Shown here one piece after another: positions 53,181 to 64,000 of a stretch of DNA of 64,000 nucleotides; the stretch's first letter is position 1; each line of letters begins with the position of its first letter. The notes below the pieces were generated by a model, which did no database searches, was not told the origin of the DNA, and was given only the letters and a program-made list of their open reading frames with translations. Made by a program: the position numbers and the translations under genes. Origin of the DNA: Salicibibacter cibarius (GTDB lineage Bacteria; Bacillota; Bacilli; Bacillales; Marinococcaceae); NCBI RefSeq assembly GCF_016495725.1, contig NZ_CP054705.1, positions 1,116,001 to 1,180,000 of the forward strand, read 5' to 3'.

Positions 53181-53780
53181 ATGGATCGTCAATCATTAAT
53201 TAAAAAGTTTGATAAGCAGGCAAAAAAATACGATAAAAGACGTAAAAACGGTCAGGCTTATAAGTTTCGCCGACGAATTTTTCAAGAAGCCAATGGAAAG
53301 GTTTTGGAAGTTGCCATTGGTTCTGGACTTAATTTTCCTTTCTACAATAGAGAAATTGAATTGACAGGCTTGGATTTTAGTCATGAAATGTTGAAAACAG
53401 CACAGAATGCGGCAAAAAATTATCCTTTTAAAACGACCCTTATACAAACAGATGTTGAGACAGCTGAATTTAACGAAAACAGCTTTGATACCATCATATC
53501 TTCTGCCAGTTTATGCGCCTATCAAGAACCCGTTAATGTCCTAAATAGCTTTCAAAAATGGTGTAAGCCAGAAGGGAAAATACTAATGATGGAGCATGGC
53601 ATTAGTGCAAACAAACCGTTAGCATGGTTGCAAAAATCTTTGGATCCATTGGCATTAAAGGTTGTAGGGTGCCATCAAAACAGAAATATTTCTGAAATTG
53701 TAAAAAAGTCGTATTTAAAAATTAACAGAGAAGAGCGTTATCTGGCAGGTTATTTATATTTAATATGGGCTAAACCATAA
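53181..53780 (+). CDS. Class I SAM-dependent methyltransferase
   Basis: A 199-residue methyltransferase of the UbiE/Methyltransf_11 type. SAM motif I is VLEVAIGSGLNFPFY (about 42-56), post-I is LTGLDFSHEML, and motif IV region is FDTIISSASLCAYQEP. Substrate unknown. ATG 53181 follows GAGGG; an ATG 24 bases upstream has no site. This gene and the next two are more AT-rich than the surroundings, which hints at later acquisition. Confidence 0.88.
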   Translation: MDRQSLIKKFDKQAKKYDKRRKNGQAYKFRRRIFQEANGKVLEVAIGSGLNFPFYNREIELTGLDFSHEMLKTAQNAAKNYPFKTTLIQTDVETAEFNENSFDTIISSASLCAYQEPVNVLNSFQKWCKPEGKILMMEHGISANKPLAWLQKSLDPLALKVVGCHQNRNISEIVKKSYLKINREERYLAGYLYLIWAKP

Positions 53781-53898
53781 GGTTTTTCCTTAATCTTAAA
53801 ACATCTATATGATTTATTCGTTCATGTTGAACCGATGGCTTCTTACCAATCAACATTTAATGAGGAGCAAAATTTGATTATGTTGAGGTGATTGATGC

Positions 53899-54426
53899 AT
53901 GAGAAAGGCTGAAATAACTCCCTATAACAATCATTGGCCTATGATGTTTTCTAAAGAGGCCAATAAATTACACACCATATTTGGTTCTGAAATCATTCAA
54001 ATTCATCATATTGGCAGTACCTCAGTGAAAGGATTAAAAGCAAAACCAGTTATTGATATAATGCCTGTCGTAAAGAGCATTAGTCAGATTGATCGATATA
54101 ACTCGGCAATGATCGATATTGGCTACGAACCGAAAGGAGAACACGGAATACAAGGGCGGCGTTTTTTCCAAAAGGGAGGGGAGGAGCGTACTCATCATGT
54201 GCACGTTTATGAGTCAGGCAGTTCTAATATTGAACGCCACCTAGCATTCCGTGACTACTTGCGAACGCATCCTGAAGTTTTGAAAAAATATGCGGATGTA
54301 AAAGAAGATTTGTCCAAGCGTTTTCTTTATGACGTTGCCTCATATACCAGGGAAAAGGAACAATTAGTATTGGAAATTGAAAGCAAAGCATTGGCTTGGC
54401 ACAAAACTCAAAATGAATTACAGTAA
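53899..54426 (+). CDS. GrpB family protein (UPF0157)
   Basis: A 175-residue protein of the GrpB/UPF0157 family, a nucleotidyltransferase-like fold. Typical elements are HHIGSTSVKGLKAKPVIDIM, near residues 34-53, and ERTHHVHVYESGS. Biochemical role not established. Monocistronic by appearance. Confidence 0.92.
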   Translation: MRKAEITPYNNHWPMMFSKEANKLHTIFGSEIIQIHHIGSTSVKGLKAKPVIDIMPVVKSISQIDRYNSAMIDIGYEPKGEHGIQGRRFFQKGGEERTHHVHVYESGSSNIERHLAFRDYLRTHPEVLKKYADVKEDLSKRFLYDVASYTREKEQLVLEIESKALAWHKTQNELQ

Positions 54427-54559
54427 TAGGGAATGAGGGTGTGATCCTGCATAGTTCCGAATATTCCCTGATTAATTAATGATTACCATGCGGAAATAGA
54501 TCATTGCTCTGTGTGGCCTGAGGAAGATAAAAATAACGAATAAGGAAATGGGGATTAAA

Positions 54560-55069
54560 ATGGATGTAAGATTTCCGATTGGGAAATTAGAAGTTCCGAG
54601 CAAAGAAACATTAGAAAATGTTCACGAATATTTACAGGAAATCGAAACTTACACGATTCGATTAAGAGAAACTGTTGATGCATTAAATGATGAGGAATTA
54701 AGCAGAACATATCGTGATGGTAGCTGGACAATTCGTCAACTTGTTCACCATATAGCAGATTCCCAGTTGAACATGTATCAACGTTTGAAACTGGCGCTAA
54801 CAGATGAGAATCCGACAGTACCGGCTTTTGATCAAGATAGGTGGGCGACTGAGCCGGATACAAACCTTCCTGTAGAAAGTTCTATTAAATTGCTGGAAGG
54901 TTTAAATGAACGCATTGTATCGTTAGGGCATCGTTTAACTGAAGAGCAATTAGATCGAACGTTTACTCTCCAAAAAGGTGACGAGATAACAGTTGCAACA
55001 AAAGTTGCAAAATTAGCCTGGCACGAAGAACACCACTTAGCCCACATAAAAATCGCATTATCAGATTAA
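54560..55069 (+). CDS. YfiT-like bacillithiol transferase (DinB/BstA family)
   Basis: A 169-residue DinB-fold protein like B. subtilis YfiT. The metal-binding histidines are in VHHIADSQLNMYQRLKLALT (about 54-73) and WHEEHHLAHI (about 154-163). Bacillithiol S-transferases conjugate the thiol to electrophiles for detoxification. ATG 54560 gives the family start MDVRFPIGKLE and has GGGG at a good distance; the ATG 12 bases upstream is too close to its site. Confidence 0.88.
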   Translation: MDVRFPIGKLEVPSKETLENVHEYLQEIETYTIRLRETVDALNDEELSRTYRDGSWTIRQLVHHIADSQLNMYQRLKLALTDENPTVPAFDQDRWATEPDTNLPVESSIKLLEGLNERIVSLGHRLTEEQLDRTFTLQKGDEITVATKVAKLAWHEEHHLAHIKIALSD

Positions 55070-55266
55070 TCCGGCCTCACTTGACTGTCGTAGTTCTTGT
55101 CATAAGTAGGACGCCGTATCCTACGTTTGCTTTCCCGTTGTCATCCTCTCTGACAACGGGTTACTTATTTATTTATGTATTGATTACCTACGATAATGAT
55201 TGGCATGTATATTTCTGTGAAATAAACAGACACTATATTTCCAGTCTGGATGAGGTGGTGCCATCA

Positions 55267-56037
55267 TTGAAACCGACAAAATCAACGGAAAATTACCGTA
55301 GCGTCATCGCTGCTATCAGTCCCTTTATGACAAACAATATTGATATAAAAAATCCTTCGGTGGTTGCGTGGTGGTCTGCTGCCTATCCTGGTTTCGGGCA
55401 TTTTATTTTGGGCAATTACTTCATCGGGTTTATCCTTTTTGTTCATGAAATAGCACTTAATATTTTAAGCGGTATAAATTGGGCTATCTATTATTCGTTT
55501 ACCGGCCAGTTTGAACAGGCGGTACAAGCGATTGATAAAAAATGGTTTGTGGCGTACTTTCCTGTTTATTTTTTTACGATTTGGAATAGTTATCAACAAA
55601 CTAGACTGCAAAATGAAGATTATATCATTGCCCGCCAAATTGGCTATAACATCTATTCCAACAGCATATCTTTATACAGTTTTAACAGGTTGGAAGAAAA
55701 AAAACCGTATGTCGCCGTTGTTTGGTCGATCCTGGCACCGGGGCTCGGTCATATTTACATAAACAGATTGTTCATCGTTCTGTTGGTTCCTTTGCTTATT
55801 CTTTTTATGTATATGTCCAACTTGCTCCCGGCTGTCCAATACACGATGGTTGGAGATTTCGAATCGGCCCGAAATATAACAAATCCCCAATGGTTAATGA
55901 ATCTCCCCTCGTTTTATGGGTTTATGGCTTATGATGCCTACTTAAAAACGATTGAGTACAACAAATTGTACAAACGGTATCAGCAACTCCACTTGGAAAA
56001 AACTTATCAACATCAGCAGTTTCAAATGCCTATCTAA
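55267..56037 (+). CDS. Polytopic membrane protein of unknown function
   Basis: About 256 residues with a duplicated layout: two similar segments, WWSAAYPGFGHFILGNYFIG and VWSILAPGLGHIYINRLFIV, each starting a helical pair. The PG(F/L)GH repeat resembles TM2-like proteins. I prefer TTG 55267, 8 bases after GAGGTGG; the frame is open to 55081 but the extra N-terminus looks non-coding. It starts a possible operon with the next two genes (17-base and overlapping junctions). Confidence 0.7.
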   Translation: MKPTKSTENYRSVIAAISPFMTNNIDIKNPSVVAWWSAAYPGFGHFILGNYFIGFILFVHEIALNILSGINWAIYYSFTGQFEQAVQAIDKKWFVAYFPVYFFTIWNSYQQTRLQNEDYIIARQIGYNIYSNSISLYSFNRLEEKKPYVAVVWSILAPGLGHIYINRLFIVLLVPLLILFMYMSNLLPAVQYTMVGDFESARNITNPQWLMNLPSFYGFMAYDAYLKTIEYNKLYKRYQQLHLEKTYQHQQFQMPI

Positions 56038-56054
56038 ATGGAAAGGGAGAAGCC

Positions 56055-56522
56055 ATGTATGTCGTTGCTTCCTTTAAGCTAAATAAAAACCTGGAAAGGG
56101 TTATCGCGGAAATTGAATATAACAACATCGATCGAAAAAACATCCTTGCTCTCCCGCTAGCTAAGAAAATTGAACAGAAGACCGAAAAGAGTTACCACCA
56201 GAAATCGTTTGAAATCTTGCCTATCACGGGGTCCATCATTGCGTTGTTCGGTATGATCTACGGTTTTATTTTAGAATGGGGGCCGATTCTTTGGGGACTC
56301 ATCGGATTAGGTTTAGGAGTAATGATCGGTGGCGTAATCGATGTGCTTAGAATCAAAAAAACGCGGGAGCAGAAAGAAAATGAATCATTGACGGAAGTGT
56401 TTCTTTTGATTCATTGTTCGAACAAGACCCAAGCCCAGCAAATGAAAACATTAATTTGGAAATGGTCTCCGGCTGGGGTTGCAACTTATACAAAGCAGGC
56501 GGAGGACGGTAGCAATGATTGA
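56055..56522 (+). CDS. Membrane protein of unknown function
   Basis: A 155-residue protein with a cytoplasmic N-terminal part (about 1-52, ferredoxin-like in pattern), two hydrophobic helices (about 55-95, ITGSIIALFGMIYGFILEWG) and a C-terminal domain. AAAGGGAGAAGCC precedes the ATG. Its stop overlaps the start of the glutamate-synthase-like gene. No family recognised. Confidence 0.7.
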   Translation: MYVVASFKLNKNLERVIAEIEYNNIDRKNILALPLAKKIEQKTEKSYHQKSFEILPITGSIIALFGMIYGFILEWGPILWGLIGLGLGVMIGGVIDVLRIKKTREQKENESLTEVFLLIHCSNKTQAQQMKTLIWKWSPAGVATYTKQAEDGSND

Positions 56523-57917
56523 GATTGATTGGACGCTTTTTCTCCTAAACACGCTCATTATCGTGAGCTTATCCGTCATCCTCAGCGTGTTATATATTGT
56601 TATTTTTTCCAGGCCCATTGTCAAACGGATTTTCGCGGGGATGATGAAACGATTTATGTCCAAAAAGTATGAGGACAATCTGTGGGAATTGATCTCCGCC
56701 ATGACACGGGTGACCCCGAACACGATTATGGAGAACAGCCTCCGGTCCGCTTCGGGAACAATCATCAGTCGCCCTTTTGGCAGCCCTCGCGATTTTCACC
56801 ATTTTGAAGGACTTGTTTTTTCCCCTGGCCAGTTAGCAAAGCCGCCCGCGGATGCAAGTGATTCCGTAGAAATGACGACGACAATCGGCCCCCATGCAAA
56901 ACATCCGCTCGTCCTCGATATCCCGTTAATGGCTGGCGGGATGGGGTATGGGAATGCACTCAGCAAGAAGGTGAAAAAAGCGATTGCAAGGGCTACGTGT
57001 GCGACGGGAACTGCGACGAACTCCGGAGAAGGCGCGTATCTTCCGGAAGAAAGAGAATTGGCAGAGCATTTTATTTTGCAATATGCCCCGGGGAACTGGT
57101 CAAAATCCCCGGAAATTCTCGGTCAAGCCGACGCCATTGAAATACATATCGGACAAGGGGCTCGGGCTGCGGCTACATATCGCATTCCCCCGGAAGATTT
57201 GCCCGGGGAAATCCGTGAAACATTTCAGCTATCCCCCGGTGAAACGCTCGTCGTCCCGCCGTTCGAAGAAACGAAAGAACCGGATGGATTGAAAAAATGG
57301 TCGATAGGGTCCGTAGAGAGACAGATGGTGTTCCCATTGGGGTGAAAATGGTGACAGGCGGTGATTTGGAAGCGGATTTGAAGATTGCGGTACAAGCGAA
57401 CGTTGATTTTATTTCGATCGATGGGGGGCAAGCCGGGACAAAGGGAGATGCGCCGATTTTCGAAGACGATTTTGGTCTGCCAACGATCTATGCCCTTGCT
57501 CGGACTGTGAAATACTTGAAGAAGAAAGGCTTAAAACATAAAATTAGCCTGCTCGTCGGCGGTGGCCTGACTACACCTGGTGAATGTTTAAAAGCGATGG
57601 CGTTAGGGGCGGATGCCGTCTATATGGGAACCACGTTCATTTGGGCGATGTCCCACGATCAAGTCATCAAATCATTGCCGTGGGACCCTCCGACCTCACT
57701 TGTTTTCTATGCAAAAAAGAAGGAAGAAAAGTTTGACGAAGAAAAAGCCGCTTATTATCTGGAAAATTTCATCACCTCCTGCTCGGAGGAAATGGAGGAG
57801 GCGGTTCGCGCACTCGGGAAATCCTCTATTCATGACGTTAATAGCGAAGACCTTGTCGCCCTCGACGAGGTAACGAGCGATATTACTAATGTGAAGCTGG
57901 GGTATGATCGTGAATAA
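56515..57917 (+). pseudogene. FMN-binding glutamate-synthase-like (GltS family) protein, one frameshift
   Basis: Two frames together make one protein of about 467 residues. The first part (56515 to about 57297) has an N-terminal membrane helix (about 8-30) and the start of the Glu-synthase TIM barrel (LDIPLMAGGMGYGNALSKK, ATCATGTATNSGEG, AIEIHIGQGA). The rest (to 57917) holds PIGVKMVTGGDLEADLK, ISIDGGQAGTKGDAP, LLVGGGLTTPGECLKAMALG and GADAVYMGTTFI. They join at an AAAAAA run (57292-57297); a seventh A would restore KKMVDRVRRETDG. Members resemble the alpha-subunit synthase domain but lack the amidotransferase part; activity uncertain. It could be a sequencing error. Confidence 0.82.
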
Positions 57918-57982
57918 TGCCTTGGCACAATTGAGATAATAGCACTAAAACGGTCACGATAATTTCACGGAAAGTCAGGCAG

Positions 57983-58462
57983 GTGGAAAATACATTGGAA
58001 CGATCGGTCACACGTATCATTTTTGTTCTCTGTTTGTTTCTCCTTCCTTTCACCCTTCGTAAAAAGGGAGTGAAAGAATGGGGGCTTATTTTCTTCTCCA
58101 CAGGATATGTTGCCTCTATACTTGCTCAGTTGGCGGTAAAAGCAAAAAAAATAGAGTATACCGTGCGCCCTCTCCCGCGATATTTTGATGGTAATGTCGT
58201 TTATGAATATCTCGTTCTCCCTCTATTTTGTGTCTGGTTTAATCAATCTACCTATCATGCAAAGATATGGGGTGTTGTTGGGAGAGCTTTTTTTTACAGC
58301 GGTATTCACACTTTGATCGAATACTTTGTGGAGAAAAAGACCGGGGCAGTGAGTTGGAAATCATGGAATTGGTTCTATAATACAACATCTATCGCAATGG
58401 TTTTTATAGGGAGCAGGGGCATTCTATCTTTATGGAAATGGTTGTCAAAGCGATATGAATAA
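57983..58462 (+). CDS. CBO0543 family membrane protein
   Basis: A 159-residue protein with four to five helices and the family-like motifs YTVRPLPRYFDGN, GIHTLIEYFVEKKTGAVSWK and WNWFYNT. It matches the CBO0543 group of Bacilli and Clostridia, of unknown function. GTG 57983 follows CAGGCAGG. Confidence 0.82.
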   Translation: MENTLERSVTRIIFVLCLFLLPFTLRKKGVKEWGLIFFSTGYVASILAQLAVKAKKIEYTVRPLPRYFDGNVVYEYLVLPLFCVWFNQSTYHAKIWGVVGRAFFYSGIHTLIEYFVEKKTGAVSWKSWNWFYNTTSIAMVFIGSRGILSLWKWLSKRYE

Positions 58463-58470
58463 CACATTCC

Positions 58471-58505
58471 GGTGAACCTCTCCAACTAAATCAAAGATTT
58501 TGATG
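58471..58505 (-). mobile_element. Solo right-end remnant of a TnpB element
   Basis: The reverse complement matches 948-982 at 34 of 35 bases and stops at the same GAGGTTCACC. Upstream on the minus strand a CCGAAGGGGTTCAC stretch recalls the end of tnpB (GCCGAAGGTGACTTAAC at 893-909), but no tnpB is present. It is probably the scar of an internally deleted element, or a solo guide-RNA scaffold. Confidence 0.65.
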
Positions 58506-58621
58506 AAGCAGTGAACCCCTTCGGGAATTACAGCGCCAAATGTAGGCTAATGAATGAAGACAAGTTCCGAAAGTTCTTATTCACAGCATAGTTTTCTAAC
58601 GAGCAAGAGATAAAAAGGGCG

Positions 58622-58651
58622 CCTAACCTCCCCGCTAAATCGAAGAATTTG
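58622..58651 (-). mobile_element. Second, diverged right-end remnant
   Basis: On the minus strand CAAATTCTTCGATTTAGCGG followed by GGAGGTTAGG aligns with the 948-982 end at about 22 of 30 positions. It lies 117 bases from the better copy. The rest of the 58463-58793 gap has no gene I can support. Confidence 0.4.
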
Positions 58652-58793
58652 AAAAAGAATACGGCGTTGATATTGTTAAAACTGAATAAACGTGGTGCAA
58701 GCATGGCAGTCTATACGTGTGCCCTCGCTTTGCCGGCTATTTTCAGCACTGCGAAGGAAGAAAAGTGATACCTAGAAAGGAGAAGTGGTGTTT

Positions 58794-59138
58794 ATGGCTC
58801 AACAGCAAAACCCACAACAAAATCAACAACAGCAGAATCAGCAACAGCAAAACCAGCAACAACAGAATCAACAACAGAACCAGCAACAAAGTCAAGCGTT
58901 GCAGCAAGCACAACAGGCTGCCCAGCAGGCCGAGCAGATGGTGCAACAAGCTGTTCAGCAAGCTGATCCACAAGCTATGCAACAAGCACAACAGGAATTG
59001 CAACAGGCCGAGCAACAAATGCAACAAGCGGAAACCAACGCACAGCCCGGCCAGCAACAGCAAATTCAGCAAGCGCAGCAACAGTTGCAGCAAGCAAGCC
59101 AGCAACTTCAACAAGCTCAAAATCAATCCGGTCAATAA
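58794..59138 (+). CDS. Glutamine-rich low-complexity protein
   Basis: A 114-residue protein that is about half glutamine. Residues 1-38 are Gln/Asn repeats (QQNQQQQN); the rest is a helical Gln/Ala pattern (QQAQQAAQQAEQMVQQAVQQ). No signal peptide or helix for the membrane. AAAGGAG lies 11 bases before ATG 58794 (GTG codons at 58785 and 58788 are alternatives), and a strong terminator follows. Gamma-type small acid-soluble spore proteins are also Gln-rich, but their QVRKQNQQS repeat is absent. Function unknown. Confidence 0.75.
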   Translation: MAQQQNPQQNQQQQNQQQQNQQQQNQQQNQQQSQALQQAQQAAQQAEQMVQQAVQQADPQAMQQAQQELQQAEQQMQQAETNAQPGQQQQIQQAQQQLQQASQQLQQAQNQSGQ

Positions 59139-59148
59139 ACACTATTGG

Positions 59149-59186
59149 GATCTGCATCATTCTTTTATGGTGCGGATCTTTTTTTG
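59149..59186 (+). terminator. Terminator after the Gln-rich gene
   Basis: GATCTGCATCAT pairs with ATGGTGCGGATC, then TTTTTTTG. Confidence 0.85.
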
Positions 59187-59198
59187 TAAAAGACATGC

Positions 59199-59227
59199 TT
59201 GCGTTATGTATGTGTGTATGCTATATT
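59199..59227 (+). promoter_or_regulatory. Promoter of the second tRNA cluster
   Basis: TTGCGT, 17-base spacer, TATATT, 44 bases before tRNA-Arg. Confidence 0.65.
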
Positions 59228-59270
59228 ATTTGTGGCGAAACGACGAGGGAAACTCTTTATTGGGCAATAG

Positions 59271-59347
59271 GCGCCCGTAGCTCAATTGGATAGAGCATCT
59301 GACTTCGGATCAGAGGGTTAGGAGTTCGAGTCTTCTCGGGCGCGCCA
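59271..59347 (+). tRNA. tRNA-Arg (TCG)
   Basis: Acceptor GCGCCCG / CGGGCGC, anticodon TCG in loop CTTCGGA, encoded CCA. Confidence 0.92.
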
Positions 59348-59422
59348 GTAATAATTTTAGATATATAAGATTAACGTTTTATTTTTTTGTCAAAAAGTTA
59401 AGGGTATATAAAGGAAAATGCC

Positions 59423-59499
<77 letters not shown>

Positions 59500-59506
59500 T
59501 TGATTT

Positions 59507-59580
59507 GCGGGTGTAGTTTAATGGTAAAACTTCAGCCTTCCAAGCTGATAACGTGGGTTCGATTCCCATCACCCGCTCCA
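59507..59580 (+). tRNA. tRNA-Gly (TCC)
   Basis: Acceptor GCGGGTG / CACCCGC, anticodon TCC, encoded CCA. Confidence 0.94.
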
Positions 59581-59582
59581 AT

Positions 59583-59659
59583 GGGCCTGTAGCTCAGTTG
59601 GTGAGAGCGCACGCCTGATAAGCGTGAGGTCGGTGGTTCGAGTCCACTCAGGCCCACCA
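59583..59659 (+). tRNA. tRNA-Ile (GAT)
   Basis: Acceptor GGGCCTG / CAGGCCC, anticodon GAT, encoded CCA. It lies upstream of 16S rather than in the 16S-23S spacer. Confidence 0.94.
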
Positions 59660-59681
59660 TTGATTCGATTTAAAAAAGTCG

Positions 59682-59710
59682 TTGACAACAAATCGATTCG
59701 CTGATATAGT
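59682..59710 (+). promoter_or_regulatory. rRNA operon promoter
   Basis: TTGACA (59682-59687), 17-base spacer, TATAGT (59705-59710), about 120 bases before 16S. Confidence 0.8.
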
Positions 59711-59833
59711 TGTAAATCGTGGTTGTTAACCATCATTTGCCCATTGAAAACTGAATGAAAGCCAAGCGAACGAAAGAAAGAAGCAACGAGTCAGCGCTTT
59801 GCCCACCCCCCGTGAGCGAAGCGGAACTTAACA

Positions 59834-61392
<1,559 letters not shown>

Positions 61393-61588
61393 AAGGAGCA
61401 CCACGGCCCCTCGGTGAAGGGGCCGGAGGCCAAGCGCTTAGGCTTTCATTCAGTTTTGAGCGGGCAACTGCTCAAGTGGGAAAGGCGTTCTTTGAAAACT
61501 GAATAACGCGATAAAGCTTGAAACGACACACACCGGGTGTCAAAAAAGAAACGAGCGTTTCTTGGAAGAAAGGCCCATGCCTTGTGTG

Positions 61589-64000
<2,412 letters not shown>

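Noticed and set aside
58717-59280. Alternative plus and minus ORFs over the Gln-rich gene
   Set aside because: CAG/CAA repeats give long open frames in all phases; only the frame at 58794 has a sensible ribosome site and ends just before the terminator.

Overview
The window looks like a chromosome segment of an endospore-forming, motile, probably halophilic or alkaliphilic member of the Bacillaceae. This is inferred from gene content: CmpA, a GerA/GerB/GerC germination operon, the complete rsbRSTUVW-sigB-rsbX module, AprX-type protease, HBsu-like HU, a sigma-D-type flagellin promoter, and a BCCT osmolyte transporter. Exported proteins carry long Glu/Asp-rich linkers. The block 29262-44817 follows the Bacillus subtilis order ydcA-acpS-ydcC-alr-ndoAI-(ndoA)-rsb/sigB-ydcI(tex)-cmpA-ydcK(sprT)-tRNAs, but the toxin gene ndoA (mazF) is missing.

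Layout. 1-984: 3' part of a TnpB element. 1125-5738: BCCT transporter, paired SMR genes with a divergent TetR regulator, an SDR enzyme and HU. 5850-8033: an EamA transporter gene broken by a frameshift and by a second TnpB element. 8030-14116: YwbE, an M20-type amidohydrolase, GNAT, a 3D-domain wall protein and a decaying membrane-protein operon. 14650-21083: degenerate MazF-like toxin gene, purine permease, HAD phosphatase, TVP38 protein, CAP protein, hemolysin III homologue. 21735-30044: flagellin, two SleB-type hydrolases, a GerMN lipoprotein, sigX-rsiX, AprX, rhomboid. 30147-43894: the acpS-to-sprT block with the general stress sigma factor operon. 44043-44817: eight tRNAs. 44818-48958: mostly non-coding, with a PadR/HAAS pair. 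48959-52999: germinant receptor operon. 53181-58462: methyltransferase, GrpB, BstA-like protein, membrane proteins and a frameshifted FMN-binding glutamate-synthase-like gene. 58794-64000: Gln-rich protein, four tRNAs, then 16S and partial 23S rRNA.

The most unusual signal is in the non-coding DNA. Nine intergenic tandem arrays, mostly unrelated in sequence, all have a repeat unit of 51-52 bp (about five helical turns). In most of them the unit carries short inverted-repeat arms. Each array lies downstream of a gene 3' end. Three of the nine share a bipartite consensus with fixed spacing and variable filler. Separately, a roughly 90-bp double-hairpin element occurs four times plus once as a fragment, always in the same orientation. 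The fragment sits between the sigma-B promoter and rsbV and looks like a terminator.

Several genes are broken by one-base changes in homopolymer runs (near 6210, 6797, 13828 and 57292). These may be genuine decay or assembly errors.
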